From positions 1 to 43,535 of the forward strand of contig CALPON020000007.1 in assembly GCA_943325195.2 (NCBI GenBank): DNA of 43,535 bases, written 5' to 3'. Positions 7,600-16,238 of this stretch are shown piece after piece. The stretch is from Sphingobacterium thalpophilum (lineage in GTDB: Bacteria; Bacteroidota; Bacteroidia; B-17B0; Aurantibacillaceae). The notes below the pieces were generated by a model. It worked only from the letters and a program-made list of their open reading frames with translations. It ran no database searches and was not told the DNA's origin. The position numbers and the translations under genes were made by a program. Position 1 is the stretch's first letter. Each line of letters begins with the position of its first letter.

Positions 7600-8408
7600 C
7601 GCGTCAGCAACTGATCAAACAGATTCGTGATAAAAAAACATTTCTCTGTGTGGGCCTCGATCCCGATGCGGAAAAACTTCCAAAAGACTTGTTGGAAGAT
7701 GAAGATAATCCCATCTATGAATTTAATAAAGAAATTATTGACGCAACGGCAGATTACTGTGTGGCCTTTAAGCCCAACACTGCATTCTATGAAGCTTATG
7801 GGCTCAATGGCCTGAACAGTCTCGATAAGACCATTCATTACATCAAAACCAATTATCCCGATCACCTCGTGATTGCAGACGCCAAGCGTGGCGACATTGG
7901 CAATACCAGCGCTATGTATGCCCGCGCCTTCTTTAAGCGCTTTAAAGCAGATGCAATTACTGTGGCGCCTTATATGGGGAGAGATAGTATTAAACCTTTT
8001 CTGGACTTTGAAAACAAGTGGACCATTGTGCTGGGATTAACGAGTAATGAAGGTGCGTCTGATTTCCAGCAATTACTGGTGGATGGTCAACCACTCTATA
8101 AACATGTCATAAAAGCCTGCGCAAGCTGGGGCACTCCCGAGAACATGATGTTTGTGGTGGGTGCTACCAAAGCAGAGCAACTAGGGGAAATCCGGCAGTT
8201 GGTTCCAGATCATTTTCTACTCGTCCCCGGTGTCGGTGCCCAAGGAGGTGATTTAAAAGCGGTTTGCGAGCAAGGCCTGAATAAGGACATCGGGCTGCTG
8301 ATTAATTCTAGCCGCGCCATTCTTTACGCTTCCTCCGGTGCAGATTTTGCGCAACGTGCGGGAGAAGAGGCGGCGAAAGTAGCAGCAGAAATGAGCATTT
8401 ATTTTTAA
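7596..8408 (+). CDS. pyrF: Orotidine 5'-phosphate decarboxylase
   Basis: 270 residues, the long (type 2) form of OMP decarboxylase. The catalytic Asp-x-Lys..Asp set is in IADAKRGDIGN (about residues 93-103). VGLDPD near the N-terminus and FKPNTAFYEAYG bind substrate, and VPGVGAQGG near the C-terminus binds phosphate. It makes UMP, the last step of de novo pyrimidine synthesis, in the cytosol. It overlaps the phosphorylase gene by 4 bp, so salvage and synthesis of UMP are coupled in one operon. The small DUF3467 gene follows after 27 nt. Confidence 0.95.
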   Translation: MTRQQLIKQIRDKKTFLCVGLDPDAEKLPKDLLEDEDNPIYEFNKEIIDATADYCVAFKPNTAFYEAYGLNGLNSLDKTIHYIKTNYPDHLVIADAKRGDIGNTSAMYARAFFKRFKADAITVAPYMGRDSIKPFLDFENKWTIVLGLTSNEGASDFQQLLVDGQPLYKHVIKACASWGTPENMMFVVGATKAEQLGEIRQLVPDHFLLVPGVGAQGGDLKAVCEQGLNKDIGLLINSSRAILYASSGADFAQRAGEEAAKVAAEMSIYF

Positions 8409-8435
8409 CAACAAATACCCTTATTAATTTACACC

Positions 8436-8750
8436 ATGGAAGATATTAATAACGAACAACAACCCCATCTCGATATCGAATTAAGCGAAGAAGTCGCTGA
8501 AGGAATTTATTCCAACCTCGCAATCATCACGCATTCACAAAGTGAATTTGTAGTTGATTTTATTAAAATAATGCCGGGTGTTCCCAAGGCCCGCGTTAAA
8601 AGTCGTATTCTGCTGACGCCTCAGCACGCTAAACGCCTTGCCCGTGCCCTGGCTGATAATATTTCTAAGTTTGAGCAGATTCACGGAAAAATCAAGGATA
8701 CCGAGACGGCATTGCCCATGAATTTCGGGGGACCAACTGCACAGGCCTAA
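8436..8750 (+). CDS. DUF3467 family protein
   Basis: 104 residues, soluble, with no signal peptide or membrane segment. The family pattern is clear: EGIYSNLAIITHSQSEFVVD, then DFIKIMPGVPKARVKSRILL and PQHAKRLARALADNI. DUF3467 proteins are widespread, short and uncharacterised. The ordered beta-beta-beta-helix pattern suggests a small partner protein. It is likely cotranscribed with pyrF, 27 nt upstream. No function can be given. The remaining 155 nt up to tex hold no gene. Confidence 0.88.
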   Translation: MEDINNEQQPHLDIELSEEVAEGIYSNLAIITHSQSEFVVDFIKIMPGVPKARVKSRILLTPQHAKRLARALADNISKFEQIHGKIKDTETALPMNFGGPTAQA

Positions 8751-8905
8751 TAACCTGGAATTTGTTTTTTCTTGCGGCCGGCAACTACCGGCATTAATTT
8801 GTATTGCCTCAACAACAGAAGGTCCTAATCCGTACTTGTTGAAAAATCAGGGCAAACGCAAAGAAAGTCCTCATTATTTTTAGCACCAGATATACAGACA
8901 CAGTG

Positions 8906-11152
8906 ATGAACGAAGCACGCCTCCATTTTAAAATTGCAGATTTATTAAACCTTAACTCTAAAGATGTAACTGCCACGGTCCGTCTCCTCGACGAGGGTGG
9001 AACAGTTCCTTTTATTTCACGGTATCGGAAAGAAATGACCGGCAGTCTTGATGAAGTCCAGATTGCTCAAATTCGTGATGAAATCGAACGTCTGCGTCAA
9101 CTCGAACAAAGGCGTGAAACCATTTTAAAATCCATTGAATCTCAGGGAAAATTAACGGAAGAGCTTCGCGATAAAATCACGGAAGCAGAAACGTTGAGTA
9201 AACTGGAAGATTTATATCTGCCTTATAAACCTAAACGTCGCACGAAAGCGACAGTAGCCAGGGAAAAGGGATTGGAACCCCTTGCTCAATTTATTTTTGC
9301 ACAGGGACAACAGGACCCTCTGGCGGAAGCCGAAAAATACATTTCCCTTGAGAAAGAAGTCAACAGTGTGGAAGAAGCATTGCATGGTGCAAGGGACATT
9401 ATAGCAGAAAATATGAGTGAAGATGCTGGCGTCCGAGAAACCATGCGTGAATTATTTAAGCGCACGGCCATCGTTAAAAGTCGGGTCATTAGAGGGAAAG
9501 AGGAAGAAGGTGAAAAATTTTCAGACTATTTTGAATGGGAGGAAAAACTAATGACTTGTCCTTCGCACCGCATGCTAGCAATGCGTCGTGGTGAAAAGGA
9601 AGATGTCTTGATACTAGACGTCACAGTAGATAATGAAGAGGCACAGCAGTTAATCGAACGGAAAATGCTGACAAGCCGAGGTGCCGCAGCGGATCAAATC
9701 CGAGAAGCCATTGCAGATGGGTACAAACGCTTACTACAGCCTGGAATTGAAGCGGAGATGCGCTTAATGACCAAACACTTGGCAGATGAAAAAGCGATTT
9801 CTGTTTTCGCTGATAACCTGCGTGAATTATTACTGGCCTCACCGCTGGGACAAAAAACAATCCTTGCTCTAGATCCTGGTTTTCGCTCTGGCTGTAAAGT
9901 AGTGGCGCTTAATCGGGAAGGAAAATTATTAGAAGAAACTGTCATTTATCCCCATGAACCTCAGCGGAAAGTGACGGAGGCAGAAATGGTGATTCTCGCT
10001 TTTTGCCAGCGTCACGGTATTGAAGCCATAGCAATTGGTAATGGGACCGCTTCGCGGGAGACTGAACAATTTGTGCGTAACATCGATGTCCTTCCCAAAT
10101 CGATTCCGGTCATAGTAGTGAGTGAAGCCGGTGCTTCTGTTTATTCCGCTTCGGATGTGGCCCGAGAAGAGTTTCCTGATAAGGATGTAACCGTTCGGGG
10201 CGCGGTGAGTATTGGAAGACGTCTAGCAGATCCGCTCGCAGAACTGGTGAAGATAGATGCCAAATCAATTGGCGTGGGTCAGTACCAGCATGATGTTGAT
10301 CAGTCATTACTCAAAAATAAATTAGATGTAGTGGTCGGGAGTTGTGTAAATGGTGTTGGTGTTGAACTAAATACGGCATCAAAAGAATTACTTTCCTATG
10401 TCTCAGGAATTGGTCCTACCCTTGCACAAAATATTGTCACTTACCGCAATGAGCATGGCGCCTTTCCTTCAAGAAAATCCTTACTCGAAGTCCCTCGCAT
10501 GGGTGAAAAAGTGTTTGAATTATGTGCGGGATTCTTGCGTGTTCGAAACGGTGTGCATCCGCTTGATAAGAGTGCTGTCCATCCGGAAAGTTATCACATT
10601 GTCGAGAAAATGGCGACTGATCTCCAGTGCAGCATTGATGAACTGATGGAACAAAAAGACCTTCGTAAAAAGATTATTCTCCAGAATTACGTGACGGAAC
10701 AAGTAGGTCTGCCGACTTTAAAAGATATTATGGCTGAACTCGAAAAACCGGGCCGTGATCCCCGTAAGAGTTTTGAAGCATTCAGCTTTGATGAAAATGT
10801 GCATGAAATAAAAGACTTGCGCGAAGGCATGCGTCTGCCAGGCATTGTCACGAATGTGACGAACTTCGGCGCCTTTGTAGATATCGGCGTGCATCAGGAT
10901 GGGCTTGTTCACATCTCTCAGCTGGCGGACCAGTTTGTAGATGATCCCAACAAAGTCGTTAAGGTTGGGCAGCAGGTCTGGGTCAGCGTAACCGAAGTAG
11001 ATCCGAAGCGAAAACGCATTGCTCTCAGCATGAAAGGCGAAATGCAGCAGGTGAAAAAACCGTCGGCAAAACCAAGTTTGAAAGAAGATGCGTATAATCC
11101 AAATGACATGAACAGTGCACTGGCAGCTCTAAAAAATAAATTTGGAAAATAA
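8906..11152 (+). CDS. tex: Tex-family RNA-binding transcription accessory protein
   Basis: 748 residues from ATG 8906; a GTG at 8903 is in frame but the adjacent ATG is preferred. Domain order matches Tex: an N-terminal helical Tex domain with GGTVPFISRYRKEMTG and the DLYLPYKPKRRTKAT motif, a YqgF/RNase H-like fold beginning ILALDPGFRSGCK (about residues 320-333), helix-hairpin-helix repeats around VSGIGPTLAQNIV, and a C-terminal S1 RNA-binding domain (GIVTNVTNFGAFVDIGVHQD). Tex binds RNA and associates with transcription and stress tolerance; its precise action is unsettled. The length is normal for the family. The beta-helix protein gene follows after 39 nt. Confidence 0.95.
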   Translation: MNEARLHFKIADLLNLNSKDVTATVRLLDEGGTVPFISRYRKEMTGSLDEVQIAQIRDEIERLRQLEQRRETILKSIESQGKLTEELRDKITEAETLSKLEDLYLPYKPKRRTKATVAREKGLEPLAQFIFAQGQQDPLAEAEKYISLEKEVNSVEEALHGARDIIAENMSEDAGVRETMRELFKRTAIVKSRVIRGKEEEGEKFSDYFEWEEKLMTCPSHRMLAMRRGEKEDVLILDVTVDNEEAQQLIERKMLTSRGAAADQIREAIADGYKRLLQPGIEAEMRLMTKHLADEKAISVFADNLRELLLASPLGQKTILALDPGFRSGCKVVALNREGKLLEETVIYPHEPQRKVTEAEMVILAFCQRHGIEAIAIGNGTASRETEQFVRNIDVLPKSIPVIVVSEAGASVYSASDVAREEFPDKDVTVRGAVSIGRRLADPLAELVKIDAKSIGVGQYQHDVDQSLLKNKLDVVVGSCVNGVGVELNTASKELLSYVSGIGPTLAQNIVTYRNEHGAFPSRKSLLEVPRMGEKVFELCAGFLRVRNGVHPLDKSAVHPESYHIVEKMATDLQCSIDELMEQKDLRKKIILQNYVTEQVGLPTLKDIMAELEKPGRDPRKSFEAFSFDENVHEIKDLREGMRLPGIVTNVTNFGAFVDIGVHQDGLVHISQLADQFVDDPNKVVKVGQQVWVSVTEVDPKRKRIALSMKGEMQQVKKPSAKPSLKEDAYNPNDMNSALAALKNKFGK

Positions 11153-11191
11153 ACCGCCTTTCGGTAGCTTGAGGAGGAAAATCGGGGCGCT

Positions 11192-12865
11192 ATGAAATCT
11201 GTATTACTGTCGCTAATCTTATGCGCGCATAACTTGTGCGCCATAGTGGTCAGCGGAAACGCCACACTGAACAATCAAACAAATCATGCGGGAATTAAAC
11301 TGCGGTTTATTCAGTCATCGCCCACATCGGTGAGTGACTCGGTCCTCACCGATGCTTCTGGCAACTACAGTATCAATCTTGCTGGAGGACTTTATCAGGC
11401 TGACTTCAGTATGCCAGGCTACCAAAGGATTTATTACAACAACAGTGCCCTGCTGCTAATCAGCACCAATACCATCTTGATTTCACAAGTGCTGCAGACG
11501 GGAGTGAGCGTGCCGGTAAGCGGAAATGTATCTGGTGTATGGCAAGGCACCAATACCTACCAGGTAACTGGTCACCTGGTGGTACCGCTGAATCAGACCT
11601 TGTCTTTGGCCGCTGGTGCAGTCGTCCGTTTCCTTGGGAACTACTCGTTAACGGTTTATGGTACCTTGCTCGCCAACGGCACTGCCGCAAATCCAATTAT
11701 ATTCAGCTCTGCCAACTCAAACAGTCAGAACGCAGACTGGCAGGGTATTTTCGTAGATGCCGGGGCGGAATTAGAAATGCGTTATTGCCTAGTCGAAAAA
11801 TGCACAACAGGTGTGTTTATAGACCATGTCCAGGCAATCATTGAAAATTCTGAGTTCAGATACTTTTCTTCTACGGGCATCTCACTTAATTTGTCCTCTT
11901 CAACGGTTCGTTCTAATGAAATTCATGATTATACTCTGACGCCAGGTACCCGCGGCCTAGTCGCCTACGATGGGCGGCCGACAGTGGAATGCAACACCTT
12001 TTATAACGGCTCCGGAAGCGGTATCAATTGTCAGTCGGATGGCATTTTCAAAAACAACATCCTGCATCACCTCAACCTCGGCTTTAGCTGCAGTGGTAAC
12101 ACCTCCGCTAAAATTTCGAATAATTACATTCATAACTGTAATTGGGGCATAAGGGTGGGCGAAAGCGTGCAGACCATTGTAGAACCAGTAATTACCAATA
12201 ACACACTGTGGCGAAACCAGACGGGAATCATGATTCCCACCTTTTATGCCAAACCAGTAATTGTGAACAACACCATCGCCGAAAACACAGTCGGAATCAA
12301 TCAATTCAACTGCGCAACGTGTGTCAATACTCCAAGTGTGCTGACCCATAATAACCTGTGGAACAACAGCGGTGGAAATTATATAGGCCTTCCCATTCCG
12401 GGACTGGGTCAGTCCGTTTCACAAAACAGCAATGGGACGCCCGTTGATCCTTATTTCAATATTTCTGCCGATCCGCAATTTATAAATGCAGTCGCGCCTA
12501 ATACCAGCGCACTTTCTCCTTGTACAGGCGCGGGTGCCAGCGCTTATAGCAGCTGTATCGGATTTGAAGCGTTCAAGCTCTGTAAGGGTTTGGTCACTGC
12601 TCAGTCCACTCATTCAACCCAACGAGAATTCCGCGTCTTTCCTAATCCCTTCACTGACGAGATTAATCTTGAAATGACGGCAGGTAGTGTCAGCCTTATT
12701 CGTCTGCATGACCTAAATGGCCGCTTGCTTCAACAGTGGCTGAATCCTGCAGAGTCCCTTCTGCTGGATATTGGAAAACTGGAACTTGAACCTGGTTTCT
12801 ACCTATTAAAAATCAGTGACTGTTCAGGTGGCAACTCCACTATTAAGCTCATTAAAGAAAACTAA
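11192..12865 (+). CDS. Secreted beta-helix protein with T9SS type A sorting domain
   Basis: 557 residues. A signal peptide ends near LCAHNLCA. Residues ~18-85 form a regulatory-like beta-sandwich (TDASGNYSINLAGGLYQADF). Residues ~105-440 show the short repeats of a right-handed parallel beta-helix, with rungs such as AGAELEMRYCLVEKC, IIENSEFRYF and PVIVNNTIAENT, as in Pbl/NosD-type proteins. The last ~75 residues are a type A T9SS C-terminal domain (FRVFPNPFTDEINLEM, then LHDLNGRLL, GFYLLKI), which routes the protein across the outer membrane. Substrate, if any, is unknown; polysaccharide binding is inference. A GAGGAGG at 11171-11177 is an unusual SD-like sequence for this genome, but it sits 14 nt before the ATG. 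Confidence 0.85.
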   Translation: MKSVLLSLILCAHNLCAIVVSGNATLNNQTNHAGIKLRFIQSSPTSVSDSVLTDASGNYSINLAGGLYQADFSMPGYQRIYYNNSALLLISTNTILISQVLQTGVSVPVSGNVSGVWQGTNTYQVTGHLVVPLNQTLSLAAGAVVRFLGNYSLTVYGTLLANGTAANPIIFSSANSNSQNADWQGIFVDAGAELEMRYCLVEKCTTGVFIDHVQAIIENSEFRYFSSTGISLNLSSSTVRSNEIHDYTLTPGTRGLVAYDGRPTVECNTFYNGSGSGINCQSDGIFKNNILHHLNLGFSCSGNTSAKISNNYIHNCNWGIRVGESVQTIVEPVITNNTLWRNQTGIMIPTFYAKPVIVNNTIAENTVGINQFNCATCVNTPSVLTHNNLWNNSGGNYIGLPIPGLGQSVSQNSNGTPVDPYFNISADPQFINAVAPNTSALSPCTGAGASAYSSCIGFEAFKLCKGLVTAQSTHSTQREFRVFPNPFTDEINLEMTAGSVSLIRLHDLNGRLLQQWLNPAESLLLDIGKLELEPGFYLLKISDCSGGNSTIKLIKEN

Positions 12866-12870
12866 AACGC

Positions 12871-13614
12871 ATGCGGAAATATGGTCTGTTAGGGAAATCA
12901 CTTCAGCACTCCTTTTCAAAAAAATACTTCGAAAAAAAATTCTCTGACTTACACCTAAGTCATTACCAATACGAGAACTATGAATTGCAGGACCTTAGTG
13001 AACTGCAGAACCTTTTTCAGACCGAAAATCTGAGCGGACTGAATGTGACCATTCCTTACAAGGAACAGATTCTGAAACACCTCGATGAGCTCGATCCACT
13101 TGCCCTGGAAGTGGGTGCCGTCAATTGTATCACATTGAAGAATGGCAAAACAAAGGGCTATAATACAGATATTTACGGCTTTTCACAGAGCATCAAACCA
13201 TTTCTAGATGTTAATCACGAAAGGGTTCTCCTGCTTGGGACTGGCGGCGCATCTAAGGCTGTGGCTTATGCCTTAAAAAAAATAGGCGTGCAGACTTTTT
13301 TCGTAAGTTCCGATGCCGCAAAAAAAAGCGAAAACATATTTTTATACACCGATCTTAATAAACAGATTATGAGCGCTTTCAGACTCATCGTCAACACCAC
13401 GCCGCTTGGTACCTTCCCTGATCTCACTGAATGTCCAGACCTGCCTTATGAGCAGTTGACTGCCAGCCATTTTGTATACGATTTGATTTATAATCCCTCG
13501 GAAACGCTCTTACTACAGAAGGCCAAACAACAGGGAGCCACAGTAATGAACGGTCTCAGTATGCTACAGCTACAAGCTGAAAAAAGTTGGGAAATCTGGC
13601 AGACTGCACTTTAA
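12871..13614 (+). CDS. aroE: Shikimate dehydrogenase
   Basis: 247 residues, slightly short but complete. The substrate-binding motif is GLLGKSLQHSFSKKYF at the N-terminus. The catalytic Lys is in NVTIPYKE, the catalytic Asp in GYNTDIYGF, and the NADP-binding loop is LLLGTGGASKAV (about residues 120-131), followed by VNTTPLG. It reduces 3-dehydroshikimate to shikimate in aromatic amino acid synthesis, in the cytosol. The ATG begins 5 nt after the stop of the beta-helix gene, so it may be cotranscribed from upstream, although the functions look unrelated. Confidence 0.95.
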   Translation: MRKYGLLGKSLQHSFSKKYFEKKFSDLHLSHYQYENYELQDLSELQNLFQTENLSGLNVTIPYKEQILKHLDELDPLALEVGAVNCITLKNGKTKGYNTDIYGFSQSIKPFLDVNHERVLLLGTGGASKAVAYALKKIGVQTFFVSSDAAKKSENIFLYTDLNKQIMSAFRLIVNTTPLGTFPDLTECPDLPYEQLTASHFVYDLIYNPSETLLLQKAKQQGATVMNGLSMLQLQAEKSWEIWQTAL

Positions 13615-13620
13615 AGTAGG

Positions 13621-13642
13621 AAAAAACAGCGCGCCACTGTTT
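13621..13642 (-). terminator. Weak terminator between convergent genes
   Basis: A 6-bp stem (13624-13629 with 13637-13642) with a 7-nt loop is followed on the minus strand by a run of six T (13626 down to 13621). It would end the regulatory-like-domain gene transcript just before aroE. The stem is short and partly AT. Confidence 0.45.
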
Positions 13643-13675
13643 AGGTCAAAGAAGAGGGCTGACTGCATAATCATG

Positions 13676-14407
13676 CTACTGTTCCCTCTGTGTTTCGCGC
13701 AGGCGAAGGGGACGGTCACGCCCTTCATTTTTATAATTGCGATAACAATCCATCACCTTGCTGTAGAGCTCCACTCCGTCGTGATGGATGATATAGTAAT
13801 CGCTGAGGTAATAACAATATTTGCGGAAAGCTTGATAGTCAACCGACTCGTCCTGTGTGAGCCGGACTAAGATTTCACGACTTAACTTTTTCTGAACCTG
13901 TTCTTCAATTAGAAGTTGTTCGAAGATTTGGGAGAGTTTACGAATCTGTTTTCCCTCTTTGCTATAACGCATGTAAAGTGCCGTAACGGGACTGGTTGCG
14001 TAATCCATTCTTCGCAATGTGCTCTTTTCAATTATGTCGTTCATGTAGTCCCGTTCATAGGGCTTGATGATAAATGCAGAGATTGTTATTGGTGCCAGTT
14101 CAAGCGGAAGGGCAATCATAGTAATAATGACGTGTGACAAATTTCCAGCACCGAGACGTTTCACCGGTACATATGTTTTGAGAAAACCAGTATAAGAAAA
14201 CAGCAGGGTATCATTCGCGCCCGCAACAATTGAAAAGCGCCCCAGGTGATCACTCATGGTGCCGGCCCCCGTGTTTTTGACGATGACATAAGTAAAAGGC
14301 AGAACTGTAGTGCTGTCTTTTTCCGTCACAAGACCCCTAATACTCACCTGAGCCTTGAAGGTGAAGGTAAAAACGAGAAAAGCTGATATAAAGACTTTAA
14401 CGCTCAC
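13676..14407 (-). CDS. Secreted protein with carboxypeptidase regulatory-like domain
   Basis: 243 residues. A signal peptide ends near FTFTFKAQ. Residues ~22-100 are a CarboxypepD_reg-like beta-sandwich (IRGLVTEKDSTTVLPFTYV, DHLGRFSIVAG, DTLLFSYTGF), common at the N-terminus of Bacteroidota outer-membrane proteins. The remaining ~140 residues are helical and charged (YMRYSKEGKQIRKLSQIF) with no family I recognise. No barrel or sorting domain follows, so it probably stays in the periplasm. The start is GTG at 14407, and a near-perfect promoter lies 4 nt upstream. Function unknown. Confidence 0.75.
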   Translation of the reverse strand: MSVKVFISAFLVFTFTFKAQVSIRGLVTEKDSTTVLPFTYVIVKNTGAGTMSDHLGRFSIVAGANDTLLFSYTGFLKTYVPVKRLGAGNLSHVIITMIALPLELAPITISAFIIKPYERDYMNDIIEKSTLRRMDYATSPVTALYMRYSKEGKQIRKLSQIFEQLLIEEQVQKKLSREILVRLTQDESVDYQAFRKYCYYLSDYYIIHHDGVELYSKVMDCYRNYKNEGRDRPLRLRETQREQ

Positions 14408-14411
14408 TTGC

Positions 14412-14419
14412 TAAAAGTA
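14412..14419 (-). promoter_or_regulatory. Promoter of the regulatory-like-domain gene
   Basis: The minus-strand TACTTTTA (one mismatch to TAnnTTTG) has a TTG 23 nt further upstream, within the reported Bacteroidota spacing. It ends 4 nt before the GTG start codon, which implies a leaderless or near-leaderless message. Confidence 0.5.
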
Positions 14420-14478
14420 GGATTCTGCCGAAGACTTATAAACAATCCGTTGATAATTTAACCTTTTTTAGTCCCTAA

Positions 14479-14486
14479 TAAGTTTG
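14479..14486 (+). promoter_or_regulatory. -7 promoter element of the dnaX-M16-proline dehydrogenase run
   Basis: TAAGTTTG is a perfect TAnnTTTG, 39 nt before the dnaX ATG. A TTG at 14450-14452 is 26 nt upstream, a little far. Confidence 0.55.
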
Positions 14487-14525
14487 GCTTAAAATGCCCT
14501 AAAAACGTAGCTTTAAGAACTTAAA

Positions 14526-16235
14526 ATGGACAATTTTATTGTATCGGCGAGAAAGTACAGACCTCAACATTTCAACACGGTTGTGGGGCAGGCGCATATT
14601 ACCAATACGTTGAAAAATGCCATTGTTTCGCAGCAATTAGCACAAGCTTACTTGTTCTGTGGACCGCGGGGAGTGGGCAAGACAACTTGTGCAAGGATAT
14701 TTGCCAAAACCATTAATTGCACAAACATCAATACGAATGGAGAGGCCTGTGATCAGTGTGAATCCTGTCTTTCTTTTAATTCCGGTGCTTCTCTCAACGT
14801 CTATGAATTAGACGCAGCAAGTAACAACTCGGTAGATGATATCCGAAACCTGGTCGACCAGGTGCGCATTGCGCCGCAGCTGGGACAGTTCAAGGTTTAT
14901 ATCATTGATGAGGTACACATGCTGAGTGCAGCTGCATTTAACGCCTTTCTGAAAACATTAGAAGAGCCGCCGCGTCACGCAAAGTTTATTCTGGCGACCA
15001 CAGAGAAACATAAAATTATCCCAACTATTTTATCCCGTTGTCAAGTATTTAGCTTTAACCGGATTAAAACAGAAGACATTACGCATCACCTGAAATATCT
15101 GGCTGAACAAGAAAACGTAACGGCGGAAGTGGAAGCCTTGGATATTATTGCCCAGAAGGCGGACGGCGGCTTACGTGATGCCTGTTCCCTTTTTGACCAG
15201 ATGGTCGCCTTCACCGGTGGTCACCTCACCTATAAACAGGTGGTTGAGAATCTGAACGTACTCGATTACGACTATTATTTTACAATTACAGAAGCTTTTC
15301 TGGGACAGAAGTTGGCACAAATCATGCTGACGTTTGACGAGATTTTAAAGAAAGGCTTTGATGCCCATAACTTCATCATTGGTGTGGGAGAGCATTTGCG
15401 GAATATTCTGGTGAGCAAAGACCCACAAACCTTGTCCTTATTGGAGGTTTCCGACAAACTTAAACAGCGCTATAGCATGCAGGCGCAGCAGTGCAATCAG
15501 AACTTTCTCATGCGCGCGCTAGCGCTAATCAGCAAGACGGACGTTAATTACCGAAGCGCAAAAAACCAACGACTCTTAGTCGAAATGACGCTGATGCAGC
15601 TCACTTTTTTAACCGCTTCCATGGATGCGGAAAAAAAAAATGACGAGCCAGAACTAAAATCGTCCACACCAGGTCCGGTCGCTCCCATGCTTGCCAGCAT
15701 AAGCAGCGAATTAAAGGAACCGGAAACAAAATTTGCCAGCAGACCCAGCATCCCCTTCGAATCATTAAAAATCGCCAGCCGCTTTAGTATTCAGGAACTA
15801 AAAGCCAGTCAAGCGCCAGCAAGCGCTCAAGTAGTAGCAACGGTCGTCCCTCTCGCCGAGCCACAAAATCAACCAATCACGGAAGAAACGGTGCGGCAGG
15901 CTATCTTGCAGTATGCAGAAGAAAAAATGACCCAAGGCTCCCGACAAGTTGGTACGATTTTAAAAACAGCAGCCATCCGACTCACCGATATGACTATTCT
16001 GCTCACACTTCAGAACGAGACGCAGAAAGAGCAAATGGGACTGGTACGTCAGGAATTTATTAATGAACTGCGCAGCCGACTGCGCAACACGTCGCTGGCA
16101 CTCGAACTAGCATTATCGGAAGTGGAATACCAAAGCAAAGCTTTTAAGCCGATGGATATATTCAAGGCCATGTCAGAAAGAAACCCAGCCTTATTAGAAC
16201 TTAAAAAACGTTTTGATCTTGAAATTGATTATTAA
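14526..16235 (+). CDS. dnaX: DNA polymerase III subunit gamma/tau
   Basis: 569 residues. The AAA+ clamp-loader ATPase has Walker A GPRGVGKT (46-53), a zinc-binding set of four Cys (65, 75, 78, 81), Walker B VYIIDEVHM (about 124-132), sensor ATTEKHKI and arginine finger ILSRCQ. Residues ~370-455 are a low-complexity linker, and the C-terminal ~110 residues form the tau-like part that contacts the polymerase. It loads the sliding clamp at replication forks. An A9 run at 15632-15640 lies in the linker; slippage there could give a shorter gamma form, but nothing shows that it does. The M16 peptidase gene starts 3 nt after the stop. Confidence 0.96.
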   Translation: MDNFIVSARKYRPQHFNTVVGQAHITNTLKNAIVSQQLAQAYLFCGPRGVGKTTCARIFAKTINCTNINTNGEACDQCESCLSFNSGASLNVYELDAASNNSVDDIRNLVDQVRIAPQLGQFKVYIIDEVHMLSAAAFNAFLKTLEEPPRHAKFILATTEKHKIIPTILSRCQVFSFNRIKTEDITHHLKYLAEQENVTAEVEALDIIAQKADGGLRDACSLFDQMVAFTGGHLTYKQVVENLNVLDYDYYFTITEAFLGQKLAQIMLTFDEILKKGFDAHNFIIGVGEHLRNILVSKDPQTLSLLEVSDKLKQRYSMQAQQCNQNFLMRALALISKTDVNYRSAKNQRLLVEMTLMQLTFLTASMDAEKKNDEPELKSSTPGPVAPMLASISSELKEPETKFASRPSIPFESLKIASRFSIQELKASQAPASAQVVATVVPLAEPQNQPITEETVRQAILQYAEEKMTQGSRQVGTILKTAAIRLTDMTILLTLQNETQKEQMGLVRQEFINELRSRLRNTSLALELALSEVEYQSKAFKPMDIFKAMSERNPALLELKKRFDLEIDY

Positions 16236-16238
16236 TAC

